64,000 nt of DNA from Astropecten irregularis (Eukaryota; Echinodermata; Asteroidea; Paxillosida; Astropectinidae), in NCBI GenBank assembly GCA_963971285.1, contig OZ020247.1, positions 11,118,614 through 11,182,613 of the forward strand. Direction: 5' to 3'. The translations under genes were made by a program, and so were the position numbers. Numbering within the stretch: position 1 is the first letter of the stretch; each line of letters begins with the position of its first letter. This document shows, piece by piece, positions 11,701 to 23,800 of the stretch. Below the pieces are notes generated by a model. The model saw nothing but the letters and a program-made list of their open reading frames with translations, did not search any database and was not told where the DNA came from.

Positions 11701-13127
11701 AGGTCCGACCCTTTTAGCCAACGGGCAGTTTTCACCAGGTCCGGACCTGATAGCCAGGGGTCCCGGGTGCGAGACCCGAAACGGCATAATTTTTTTCCAA
11801 ACACCAAAAAATCTACTCTAACATCGGACTCGCTTGAAATATATAAAAATTTGGCATTATCATCACGGGTCAAAAAGTTGGAGTTTTCACCAGGTCCGAC
11901 CCTGTTAGCCAACGGGCAGTTTTCACCAGGTCCGGACCTGACAGCCAGGGGTCCCGGGTGCAAGACCTGAAAAGGCATAATTTTTTTTCCCAACACCAAA
12001 AAATCTTATCTGACATCAGACTCTCTTGAAATATATAAAAATTTGGCATTATCATCACGGGTCAAAAAGATGGAGTTTTCACCAGGTCCGGACCTGATAG
12101 CCAAGGGTCCCAAGTGCGAGACCCGAAACCGCATAATTTGTTTTCCCAACACCAAAAAATCTTATCTTACATCAGACTCTCTTGAAATATATAAAAATTT
12201 GGCATTATCATCACGGGACCAAAAGTTGGAGTTTTCACCAGGTCCGGACCTGTTAGCCAACGGGCAGTTTTCACCAGGTCCGGACCTGACAGCAGGGGTC
12301 CCGAGTGCGAGACCTGAAACAGCATAATTTTTTTTCACAACACCAAAAAATCTTATCTGACATCAGACTCTCTTGAAATATATAAAAATTTGGCATTATC
12401 ATCACGGGTCAAAAAGATGGAGTTTTCACCAGGTCCGGACCTGTTAGCCAACAGGCAGTTTTTACCAGGTCCGGACCTGATAGCCAGGGGTCCCGGGTGC
12501 GAGACCCGAAACGGCATAATTTTTTTTCCCAACACCAAAAAATCTTATCTGACATCAGTCTCGCTTGAAATATATAAAAATTTGGCATTATCATCACGGG
12601 TCAAAAAGATGGAGTTTTCACCAGGTCCGGACCTGATAGCCAACGGGCAGTTTTCACCAGGTCCGGACCTGATAGCCAGGGGTCCCGAGTGCAAGACCCG
12701 AAACCGCATAATTTTTTTTCCCAACACCAAAAAATCTACTCTAACATCGGACTCGCTTGAAATATATAAAAATTTGGCATTATCATGACGGGTCAAAAAG
12801 TTGGAGTTTTCACCAGGTCCGGACCTGTTAGCCAACGGGCAGTTTTCACCAGGTCCGGACCTGACAGCCAGGGGTCCTGGGTGCAAGACCTGAAACCGCA
12901 TAATTTTGTTTCCCAACACCAAAAAATCTTATCTGACATCAGACTCTCTTGAAATATATTAAAATTTGGCATTATCATCACGGGTCAAAAAGATGGAGTT
13001 TTCACCAGGTCCGGACCTGTTAGCCAACGGGCAGTTTTCACCAGGTCCGGACCTGATAGCCAGGGGTCCCGGGTGCGAGACCCGAAACGGCATAATTTTT
13101 TTCCCAACACCAAAAAATCTACTCTAA

Positions 13128-13146
13128 CATCGGACTCGGGTGCGAG
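13128..13146 (+). repeat. Deletion junction between satellite units
   Basis: CATCGGACTCG runs directly into GGTGCGAGACCTG, skipping the AT-rich end of one unit and both palindromes of the next. The two sides share only a base or two (CG). The same junction is found at about 36789 and 42179, so it predates the B-block duplications. Confidence 0.85.
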
Positions 13147-13939
13147 ACCTGAAACAGCATAATTTTTTTTCCCAACACCAAAAAATCTTATCTTACATCA
13201 GACTCTCTTGAAATATATAAAAATTTGGCTTTATCATCACGGGTCAAAAAGATGGAGTTTTCACCAGGTCCGGACCTGTTAGCCAACGGGCAGTTTTCAC
13301 CAGGTCCGGACCTGACAGCAGGGGTCCCGGGTGCGAGACCTGAAACAGCATAATTTGTTTTCCCAACACCAAAAAATCTTATCTGACATCAGACTCTCTT
13401 GAAATATATAACAATTTGGCATTATCATCACGGGTCAAAAAGATGTAGTTTTCATCAGGTCCGGACCTGTTAGCCAACCGGCAGTTTTCACCAGGTCCGG
13501 ACCAGATAGCCAGGGATCCCGGGTGCGAGACCCGAAACGGCATAATTTTTTTTCGCAACACCAAAAAATCTTATCTGACATCAGACTCTCTTGAAATATA
13601 TAAAAATTTGGCATTATCATCATGGGTCCAAAAGTTGGAGTTTTCACCAGGTCCGGACCTGTTAGCCAACGCGCAGTTTTCACCAGGTCCGGACCTGATA
13701 GCCAGGGGTCCCGAGTGCGAGACCCGAAACCGCATAATTTTTTTTCCTGACACCAACAAATCTAATCTATCATCGGACTTGCTTGAAATATATCAAAATT
13801 TAGCATTATCATCACTGGTCCAAAAGTTGGAGTTTTCACCAGGTCCGGACCTGTTGGCCAACGGACAGTTTTCACCAGGTCCGGACCTGATAGCCAGGGG
13901 TCCCGGGTGTGAGACCCAAAACTGCATAATTTTTTTTCC

Positions 13940-14135
13940 TGGCGCTCAGGTCCGGACCTGTTCCAAACTGCCACTTTTTGATACTTGTCTGAAAACGTAT
14001 TTCATATTTTATTTTGACTCTTCAGAATTTGCAAGAAAACTTGAAGAAGAAGCTAGTGGATCCATTGAAGATTATGGCAGGCTGTCAAGGTCTCGATCTA
14101 AATCATCGCACAGGTATGATGTCTCAATCTTTTCC
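13940..14135 (+). repeat. 196-bp exon-like cassette, copy 5
   Basis: B-family founder type: GTTCCAAACTG after the palindrome, TATTTTATTTTG before the acceptor-like site, GAATTTGC (silent change) and GCTAGTGGATCC. Exon-like part 14026-14113. The host unit keeps both 36-bp sub-repeats. Confidence 0.6.
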
Positions 14136-15031
14136 CAGATTCCAAAAAATCTAATTCGACACCAGACTCACTCGAAATATGTCTGATTTTGGCATTATTG
14201 TCACCTGTCAAATAGTTGGAATTTTCACCAGGTCCGGACCTGTTAGCCAATGGGCAGTTTTCACCAGGTCCGGACCTGACAGCCAGGGGTCCCGGGTGCG
14301 AGACCTGAAACGGAATAATATTTTTTCCCAACACCAAAAAATCTTATCTGACATCAGACTCTCTTGAAATATATAAAAATTTGGCATTATCATCACGGGT
14401 CAAAAAGATAGAGTTTTCACCAGGTCCGGACCTGTTAGCCAACGGGCAGTTTTCACCAGGTCCGGACCTGACAGCAGGGGTCCCGGGTGCGAGACCTGAA
14501 ACAGCATAATTTTTTTTCCCAACACCAAAAAATCTTATCTTACATCAGACTCTCTTGAAATATATAAAAATTTGGCTTTATCATCACGGGTCAAAAAGAT
14601 GGAGTTTTCACCAGGTCCGGACCTGTTAGCCAACCGGCAGTTTTCACCAGGTCCGGACCTGATAGCCAGGGATCCCGAGTGCGAGACCCGAAACCGCATA
14701 ATTTTTTTTCCTGACACCAACAAATCTAATCTATCATCGGACTTGCTTGAAATATATCAAAATTTAGCATTATCATCACTGGTCCAAAAGTTGGAGTTTT
14801 CACCAGGTCCGGACCTGTTAGCCAACGGGCAGTTTTCACCAGGTCCGGACCTGATAGCCAGGGATCCCGGGTGCGAGACCCGAAACGGCATAATTTTTTT
14901 TCCCAACACCAAAAAATCTACTCTAACATCGGACTCGCTTGAAATGTATAAAAATTTGGCATTATCATCATGGGTCCAAAAGTTGGAGTTTTCACCAGGT
15001 CCGGACCTGTTAGCCAAAGGGCAGTTTTCAC

Positions 15032-15049
15032 CAGGTCCGGCCGGACCTG
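15032..15049. repeat. 18-bp expanded palindrome CAGGTCCGGCCGGACCTG
   Basis: A 4-bp CCGG duplication at the dyad centre lengthens the palindrome from 14 to 18 bp. Seven copies: here and at 38684, 40732, 40928, 44561, 61030 and 61429. They share neighbouring variants (GCCAAAGGGCAG, CAGAATATATTTTCC), so one expansion event was spread by duplication. Confidence 0.9.
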
Positions 15050-15679
15050 ACAGCCAGGGGTCCCGGGTGCGAGACCTGAAACGGCAGAATATATTTTCCC
15101 AACACCAAAAAATCTACTCTAACATCGGACTCGCTTGAAATATATAACAATTTGGCATTATCATCACGGGTCCAAAAGTTGGAGTTTTCACCAGGTCTGG
15201 ACCTGTTAGCCAACGGGCAGTTTTCACCAGGTCCGGACCTGACAGCCAGGGGTCCCGGGTGCGAGACCTGAAACGGCATAAGTTTTTTTTCCCAACACCA
15301 AAAAATCTTATCTGACATCAGACTCTCTTGAAATATATAAAAATTTGGCATTATCATCACGGGTCCATCCAAAAGATGGAGTTTTCACCAGGTCCGGACC
15401 TGTTAGCCAACGGGCAGTTTTCACCAGGTCCAGACCTGACAGCAGCGGTCCCGGGTGCGAGACCTGAAACAGCATAATTTGTTTACCCAACACCAAAAAA
15501 TCTTATCTTACATCAGACTCTCTTGAAATATATAAAAATTTGGCATTATCATCATGGGTCAAAAAGTTGGAGTTTTCACCAGGTCCGGACCTGTTAGCCA
15601 ACGGGCAGTTTTCACCAGGTCCGGATCTGATAGCCAGGGGTCCCGGGTGTGAGACCCAAAACTGCATAATTTTTTTTCC

Positions 15680-15875
15680 TGGCGCTCAGGTCCGGACCTG
15701 TTCCAAACTGCCACTTTTTGATACTTGTCTGAAAACGTATTTCATATTTTATTTTGACTCTTCAGAATTTGCAAGAAAACTTGAAGAAGAATCTAATGGA
15801 TCCATTGAAGATTATGGCAGGCTGTCAAGGTCCCGATCTAAATCATCGCACAGGTATGATGTCTGAATCTTTTCC
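15680..15875 (+). repeat. 196-bp exon-like cassette, copy 6
   Basis: B-family with TCTAATGGATCC (alanine to serine and serine to asparagine codons), AGGTCCCGATC, and GTCTGAATC after the donor-like site. The last change creates a TGA in the satellite frame. Exon-like part 15766-15853. Confidence 0.6.
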
Positions 15876-15968
15876 CAGATTCCAAAAAATCTAATTCGAC
15901 ACCAGACTCACTCGAAATATATCTGATTTTGGCATTATTGTCACCTGTCAAATAGTTGGAATTTTCAC

Positions 15969-16054
15969 CAGGTCCGGACCTGTTAGCCAACGGGCAGTTT
16001 TCACCAGGTCCGGACCTGTTAGCCAACAAGCAGTTTTCACCAGGTCCGGACCTG
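15969..16054 (+). repeat. Triple 36-bp sub-repeat
   Basis: Three palindromes begin at 15969, 16005 and 16041, exactly 36 bp apart, where normal units have two. The same triple occurs 29525 bp downstream (45494, 45530, 45566). With the single-palindrome 156-bp units this shows a 1-2-3 copy ladder of the 36-bp module. Confidence 0.9.
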
Positions 16055-17444
16055 ACAGCAGGGGTCCCGGGTGCGAGACCTGAAACGGAATAATATTTTT
16101 TCCCAACACCAAAAAATCTTATCTGACATCAGACTCTCTTGAAATATATAGAAATTTGGCATTATCATCACGGGTCAAAAAGATGGAGTTTTCACCAGGT
16201 CCGGACCTGTTAGCCAACGGGCAGTTTTCACTAGGTCCGGACCTGACAGCAGGGGTCCCGGGTGCGAGACCTGAAACAGCATAATTTTTTTTCCCAACAC
16301 CAAAAAATCTTATCTTACATCAGACTCTCTTGAAATATATAAAAATTTGGCATTATCATCACGGGTCAAAAAGTTGGAGTTTTCACCAGGTCCGGACCTG
16401 TTAGCCAAAGGGCAGTTTTCACCAGGTCCGGACCTGACAGCCAGGGGTCCCGGGTGCAAGACCTGAAACAGCATAATTTTTTTTCCCAACACCAAAAAAT
16501 CTTATCTGACATCAGACTCTCTTGAAATATATAAAAATTTGGCATTATCATCACGGGTCAAAAAGATGGAGTTTTCACCAGGTCCGGACCTGTTAGCCAA
16601 CAAGCAGTTTTCACCAGGTCCGGACCTGACAGCAGGGGTCCCGGGTGCGAGACCTGAAACAGCATAATTTGTTTTCCCAACACCAAAAAATCTTATCTGA
16701 CATCAGACTCTCTTGAAATATATAACAATTTGGCATTATCATCACGGGTCAAAAAGATGGAGTTTTCATCAGGTCCGGACCTGTTAGCCAACCGGCAGTT
16801 TTCACCAGGTCCGGACCTGATAGCCAGGGATCCCGGGTGCGAGACCCGAAACGGCATAATTTTTTTTCGCAACACCAAAAAATCTTATCTGACATCAGAC
16901 TCTCTTGAAATATATAAAAATTTGGCATTATCATCACGGGTCAAAAAGATGGAGTTTTCACCAGGTCCGGACCTGTTAGCCAACGGGCAGTTTTCACCAG
17001 GTCCGGAGCTGACAGCAGGGGTCCCGGGTGCGAGACCTGAAACAGCATAATTTGTTTTCCCAACACCAAAAAATCTTATCTTACATCAGACTCTCTTGAA
17101 ATATATAAAAATTTGGCATCATCATCATGGGTCCAAAAGTTGGAGTTTTCACCAGGTCCGGACCTGTTAGCCAACGCGCAGTTTTCACCAGGTCCGGACC
17201 TGATAGCCAGGGGTCCCGAGTGCGAGACCTGAAACCGCATAATTTTTTTTCCTGACACCAACAAATCTAATCTATCATCGGACTTGCTTGAAATATATCA
17301 AAATTTAGCATTATCATCACTGGTCCAAAAGTTGGAGTTTTCACCAGGTCCGGACCTGTTGGCCAACGGACAGTTTTCACCAGGTCCGGACCTGATAGCC
17401 AGGGGTCCCGGGTGTGAGACCCAAAACTGCATAATTTTTTTTCC

Positions 17445-17640
17445 TGGCGCTCAGGTCCGGACCTGTTCCAAACTGCCACTTTTTGATACTTGTCTGAAAA
17501 CGTATTTCATATTTTATTTTGACTCTTCAGAATTTGCAAGAAAACTTGAAGAAGAAGCTAATGGATCCATTGAAGATTATGGCAGGCTGTCAAGGTCTCG
17601 ATCTAAATCATCGCACAGGTATGATGTCTCAATCTTTTCC
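17445..17640 (+). repeat. 196-bp exon-like cassette, copy 7
   Basis: B-family with GCTAATGGATCC (one changed codon relative to copy 5) and unchanged GTCTCAATC. Intermediate between copies 5 and 6. Exon-like part 17531-17618. Confidence 0.6.
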
Positions 17641-17880
17641 CAGATTCCAAAAAATCTAATTCGACACCAGACTCACTCGAAATATGTCTGATTTTGGCAT
17701 TATTGTCACCTGTCAAATAGTTGGAATTTTCACCAGGTCCGGACCTGTTAGCCAATGGGCAGTTTTCACCAGGTCCGGACCTGACAGCCAGGGGTCCCGG
17801 GTGCGAGACCTGAAACGGAATAATATTTTTTCCCAACACCAAAAAATCTTATCTGACATCAGACTCTCTTGAAATATATA

Positions 17881-20800
17881 AAAATTTGGCATTATCATCA
17901 CGGGTCCAAAAGATGGAGTTTTCACCAGGTCCGGACCTGTTAGCCAACGGGCAGTTTTCACCAGGTCCAGACCTGACAGCAGGGGTCCCGGGTGCGAGAC
18001 CTGAAACAGCATAATTTGTTTTCCCAACACCAAAAAATCTTATCTTACATCAGACTCTCTTGAAATATATAAAAATTTGGCATTATCATCACGGGTCAAA
18101 AAGATGGAGTTTTCACCAGGTCCGGACATGTTAGCCAACGGGCAGTTTTCACCAGGTCCGGACCTGACAGCAGGGGTCCCGTGTGCGAGACCTGAAACAG
18201 CATAATTTTTTTTCCCAACACCAAAAAATCTTATCTTACATCAGACTCTCTTGAAATATATAAAAATTTGGCATTATCATCACAGGTCAAAAAGATGGAG
18301 TTTTCACCAGGTCCGGACCTGATAGCCAACGGGCAGTTTTCACCAGGTCCGGACCTGATAGCCAGGGGTCCCGTGTGCAAGACCCGAAACCGCATAATTT
18401 TTTTTCCTGACACCAAAAAATCTAATCTAACATCGGACTCGCTTGAAATATATACAAATTTGGCATTATCATCACGGGTCCAAAAGTTGGAGTTTTCACC
18501 AGGTCCGGACCTGTTAGCCAACGGGCAGTTTTCACCAGGTCCAGACCTGATAGCCAGGGGTCTCGGGTGCGAGACCCGAAACGGCATCATTTTTTTTCCC
18601 AACACCAAAAAATCTTATCTGACATCAGTCTCTCTTGAAATATATAAAAATTTGGCATTATCATCACGGGTCAAAAAGATGGAGTTTTCACCAGGTCCGG
18701 ACCTGTTAGCCAACGGGCAGTTTTCACCAGGTCCGGACCTGATAGCCAGGGGTCCCGGGTACGAGACCCGAAACGGCATAATTTTTTTTCCCAACACCAA
18801 AAAATCTTATCTGACATCAGACTCTCTTGAAATATATAAAAATTTGGCATTATCATCACGGGTCCAAAAGATGGAGTTTTCACCAGGTCCGGACCTGTTA
18901 GCCAACGGGCAGTTTTCACCAGGTCCAGACCTGACAGCAGGGGTCCCGGGTGCGAGACCTGAAACAGCATAATTTGTTTTCCCAACACCAAAAAATCTTA
19001 TCTTACATCAGACTCTCTTGAAATATATAAAAATTTGGCATTATCATCACGGGTCAAAAAGATGGAGTTTTCACCAGGTCCGGACATGTTAGCCAACGGG
19101 CAGTTTTCACCAGGTCCGGACCTGACAGCAGGGGTCCCGTGTGCGAGACCTGAAACAGCATAATTTTTTTTCCCAACACCAAAAAATCTTATCTTACATC
19201 AGACTCTCTTGAAATATATAAAAATTTGGCATTATCATCACAGGTCAAAAAGATGGAGTTTTCACCAGGTCCGGACCTGATAGCCAACGGGCAGTTTTCA
19301 CCAGGTCCGGACCTGATAGCCAGGGGTCCCGTGTGCAAGACCCGAAACCGCATAATTTTTTTTCCTGACACCAAAAAATCTAATCTAACACTGGACTCGC
19401 TTGAAATATATACAAATTTGGCATTATCATCACGGGTCCAAAAGTTGGAGTTTTCACCAGGTCCGGACCTGTTAGCCAACGGGCAGTTTTCACCAGGTCC
19501 AGACCTGATAGCCAGGGGTCTCGGGTGCGAGACCCGAAACGGCATCATTTTTTTTCCCAACACCAAAAAATCTTATCTGACATCAGTCTCTCTTGAAATA
19601 TATAAAAATTTGGCATTATCATCACGGGTCAAAAAGATGGAGTTTTCACCAGGTCCGGACCTGTTAGCCAACGGGCAGTTTTCACCAGGTCCGGACCTGA
19701 TAGCCAGGGGTCCCGGGTACGAGACCCGAAACGGCATAATTTTTTTTCCCAACACCAAAAAATCTACTCTAACATCGGACTCGCTTGAAATATATAAAAA
19801 TTTGGCATTATCATCACGGGTCAAAAAGTTGGAGTTTTCACCAGGTCCGGACCTGTTAGCCAACGGGCAGTTTTCACCAGGTCCGGACCTGACAGCCAGG
19901 GGTCCCGTGTGCAAGACCTGAAAAGGCATAATTTTTTTTCCCAACACCAAAAAATCTTATCTGACATCAGACTCTCTTGAAATATATAAAAATTTGGCAT
20001 CATCATCACAGGTCAAAAAGATGGAGTTTTCACCCGGTCCGGACCTGTTAGCCAACGGGCAGTTTTCACCAGGTCCGGACCTGATAGCCAAGGGTCCCGG
20101 GTGCGAGACCCGAAACGGCATAATTTGTTTTCCAAACACCAAAGAATCTACTCTAACAACGGACTCGCTTGAAATATATAAAAATTTGGCATTATCATCA
20201 CTGGTCAAAAAGATGGAGTTTTCACCAGGTCCGGACCTGTTAGCCAACGGGCAGTTTTCACCAGGTCTGGACCTGATAGCCAGGGGTCCCGGGTGCGAGA
20301 CCCGAAACGGCAAAAAAATTTTTCCCAACACCAAAAAATCTACTCTAACATCGGACTCGCTTGAAATATATAAAAATTTGGCATTATCATCACGGGTCAA
20401 AAAGTTGGAGTTTTCACCAGGTCCGGACCTGATAGCCAGGGGTCCTGGGTGCGAGACCCGAAACGGCATAATTTTTTTTCCAAACACCAAAAAATCTACT
20501 CTAACAACGGACTCGCTTGAAATATATAAAAATTTGGCATTATCATCACTGGTCCAAAAGTTGGAGTTTTCACCAGGTCCGGACCTGTTAGCCAACAGGC
20601 AGTTTTCACCAGGTCCGGACCTGATAGCCAGGGGTCCCGGGTGCGAGACCCGAAACGGCATAATTTTTTTTCCCAACACCAAAGAATCTTATCTGACATC
20701 AGTCTCTCTTGAAATATATAAAAATTTGGCATTATCATCACGGGTCAAAAAGATGGAGTTTTCACCAGGTCCGGACCTGTTAGCCAACGGGCAGTTTTCA

Positions 20801-23800
20801 CCAGGTCTGGACCTGATAGCCAGGGGTCCCGGGTGCGAGACCCGAAAGGGCATAATTTTTTTTCCCAACACCAAAAAATCTAATCTGACATCGGATTCGC
20901 TTGAAATATATAAAAATTTGGCATTATCATGACGGGTCAAATAGTTGGAGTTTTCACCAGGTCCGGACCTGTTAGCCAACGGGCAGTTTTCACCAGGTCC
21001 GGACCTGACAGCCAGGGGTCCCTGGTGAGAGACCCGAAACGGCATAATTTTTTCTCCACACTCCAAAAAATCTAATCTGACATCGGACTCGCTTGAAATA
21101 TATAAAAATTTGGCATTATCATCACGGGTCAAAAAGATGGAGTTTTCACCAGGTCCGGACATGTTAGCCAACGGGCAGTTTTCACCAGGTCCGGACCTGA
21201 TAGCCTGGGGTCCCGGGTGCGAGACCCGAAACGGCATAATTTTTTCTCCAGACTCCAAAAAATCTAATCTGACATCGGACTCGCTTGAAATATATAAATT
21301 TGGCATTATCATGACGGGTCAAATAGTTTGAGTTTTCACCAGGTCCGGACCTGTTAGCCAACGGGCAGTTTTCACCAGGTCCGGACCTGACAGCCAGGGG
21401 TCCCGGGTGCGAGACCCGAAACGGCATAATTTTTTCTCCACACTCCAAAAAATCTAATCTGACATCGGACTCGCTTGAAATATATAAAAATTTGGCATTA
21501 TCATCACGGGTCAAAAAGATGGAGTTTTCACCAGGTCCGGACCTGATAGCCAACGGGCAGTTTTCACCAGGTCCGGACCTGATAGCCAAGGGTCCCGGGT
21601 GCGAGACCCGAAACGGCATAATTTTTTTTCCAAACACCAAAAAATCTTATCTTACATCAGACTCTCTTGAAATATATAAAAATTTGGCATTATCATCACG
21701 GGTCCAAAAGTTGGAGTTTTCACCAGGTCCGGACCTGTTAGCCAAAGGGCAGTTTTCACCAGGTCCGGACCTGACAGCCAGGGGTCCCGGGTGCAAGACC
21801 TGAAACAGCATAATTTGTTTTCCCAACACCAAAAAATCTTATCTGACATCAGACTCTCTTGAAATATATAAAAATTTGGCATTATCATCACGGGTCAAAA
21901 AGATGGAGTTTTCACCAGGTCCGGACATGTTAGCCAACGGGCAGTTTTCACCAGGTCCGGACCTGACAGCAGGGGTCCCGTGTGCGAGACCTGAAACAGC
22001 ATAATTTTTTTTCCCAACACCAAAAAATCTTATCTTACATCAGACTCTCTTGAAATATATAAAAATTTGGCATTATCATCACAGGTCAAAAAGATGGAGT
22101 TTTCACCAGGTCCGGACCTGATAGCCAACGGGCAGTTTTCACCAGGTCCGGACCTGATAGCCAGGGGTCCCGTGTGCAAGACCCGAAACCGCATAATTTT
22201 TTTTCCTGACACCAAAAAATCTAATCTAACATCGGACTCGCTTGAAATATATACAAATTTGGCATTATCATCACGGGTCCAAAAGTTGGAGTTTTCACCA
22301 GGTCCGGACCTGTTAGCCAACGGGCAGTTTTCACCAGGTCCAGACCTGATAGCCAGGGGTCTCGGGTGCGAGACCCGAAACGGCATCATTTTTTTTCCCA
22401 ACACCAAAAAATCTTATCTGACATCAGTCTCTCTTGAAATATATAAAAATTTGGCATTATCATCACGGGTCAAAAAGATGGAGTTTTCACCAGGTCCGGA
22501 CCTGTTAGCCAACGGGCAGTTTTCACCAGGTCCGGACCTGATAGCCAGGGGTCCCGGGTGCAAGACCTGAAAAGGCATAATTTTTTTTCCCAACACCAAA
22601 AAATCTTATCTGACATCAGACTCTCTTGAAATATATAAAAATTTGGCATCATCATCACAGGTCAAAAAGATGGAGTTTTCACCCGGTCCGGATTTGTTAG
22701 CCAACGGGCAGTTTTCACCAGGTCCGGACCTGATAGCCAAGGGTCCCGGGTGCGAGACCCGAAACGGCATAATTTTTTTTCCAAACACCAAAAAATCTAC
22801 TCTAACAACGGACTCGCTTGAAATATATAAAAATTTGGCATTATCATCACTGGTCCAAAAGTTGGAGTTTTCACCAGGTCCGGACCTGTTAGCCAACAGG
22901 CAGTTTTCACCAGGTCCGGACCTGATAGCCAGGGGTCCCGGGTGCGAGACCCGAAACGGCATAATTTTTTTTCCCAACACCAAAGAATCTTATCTGACAT
23001 CAGTCTCTCTTGAAATATATAAAAATTTGGCATTATCATCACGGGTCAAAAAGATGGAGTTTTCACCAGGTCCGGACCTGTTAGCCAACGGGCAGTTTTC
23101 ACCAGGTCTGGACCTGATAGCCAGGGGTCCCGGGTGCGAGACCCGAAACGGCATAATTTTTTTTCCCAACACCAAAAAATCTACTCTAACATCAGACTCT
23201 CTTGAAATATATAAAAATTTGGCATTATCATCACGGGTCAAAAAGATGGAGTTTTCACCAGGTCCGGACATGTTAGCCAACGGGCAGTTTTCACCAGGTC
23301 CGGACCTGACAGCAGGGGTCCCGTGTGCGAGACCTGAAACAGCATAATTTTTTTTCCCAACACCAAAAAATCTTATCTTACATCAGACTCTCTTGAAATA
23401 TATAAAAATTTGGCATTATCATCACAGGTCAAAAAGATGGAGTTTTCACCAGGTCCGGACCTGATAGCCAACGGGCAGTTTTCACCAGGTCCGGACCTGA
23501 TAGCCAGGGGTCCCGTGTGCAAGACCCGAAACCGCATAATTTTTTTTCCTGACACCAAAAAATCTAATCTAACATCGGACTCGCTTGAAATATATACAAA
23601 TTTGGCATTATCATCACGGGTCCAAAAGTTGGAGTTTTCACCAGGTCCGGACCTGTTAGCCAACGGGCAGTTTTCACCAGGTCCAGACCTGATAGCCAGG
23701 GGTCTCGGGTGCGAGACCCGAAACGGCATCATTTTTTTTCCCAACACTAAAAAATCTTATCTGACATCAGTCTCTCTTGAAATATATAAAAATTTGGCAT

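Larger units (their letters stand above)
6331..12160 (+). repeat. A1 block, A-type satellite units
   Basis: Ordinary 192-bp units plus one cassette unit at 8398. Internal duplications are visible: about 7057-7990 recurs at 9309-10240 (offset 2252 bp), and about 10124-10850 recurs at 11431-12157 (offset 1307 bp). Marker variants of this block include CACCATGTCC, GACCCTTTTAGCC, GATGGGGTTTT and CCCAACAACAAAAAATC. The stretch near 7.06-8.5 kb reappears at 27.74-29.2 kb with an offset of 20682 bp. Nothing beyond satellite is seen. Confidence 0.8.
12161..17880 (+). repeat. B1 block, B-type satellite units
   Basis: Units marked by CCTGACACCAACAAATCTAATC, TCATCACTGGTCC and CAGGGATCCC variants, with three cassette units (13940, 15680, 17445). 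Positions 13571-14337 recur at 17076-17842 (offset 3505 bp). Almost the whole block recurs at about 36.0-39.5 kb (offset 23652 bp, then 23648 after a 4-bp ATCC insertion near 15366 that the other copies lack). It recurs again at 41.4-45 kb. Confidence 0.8.
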
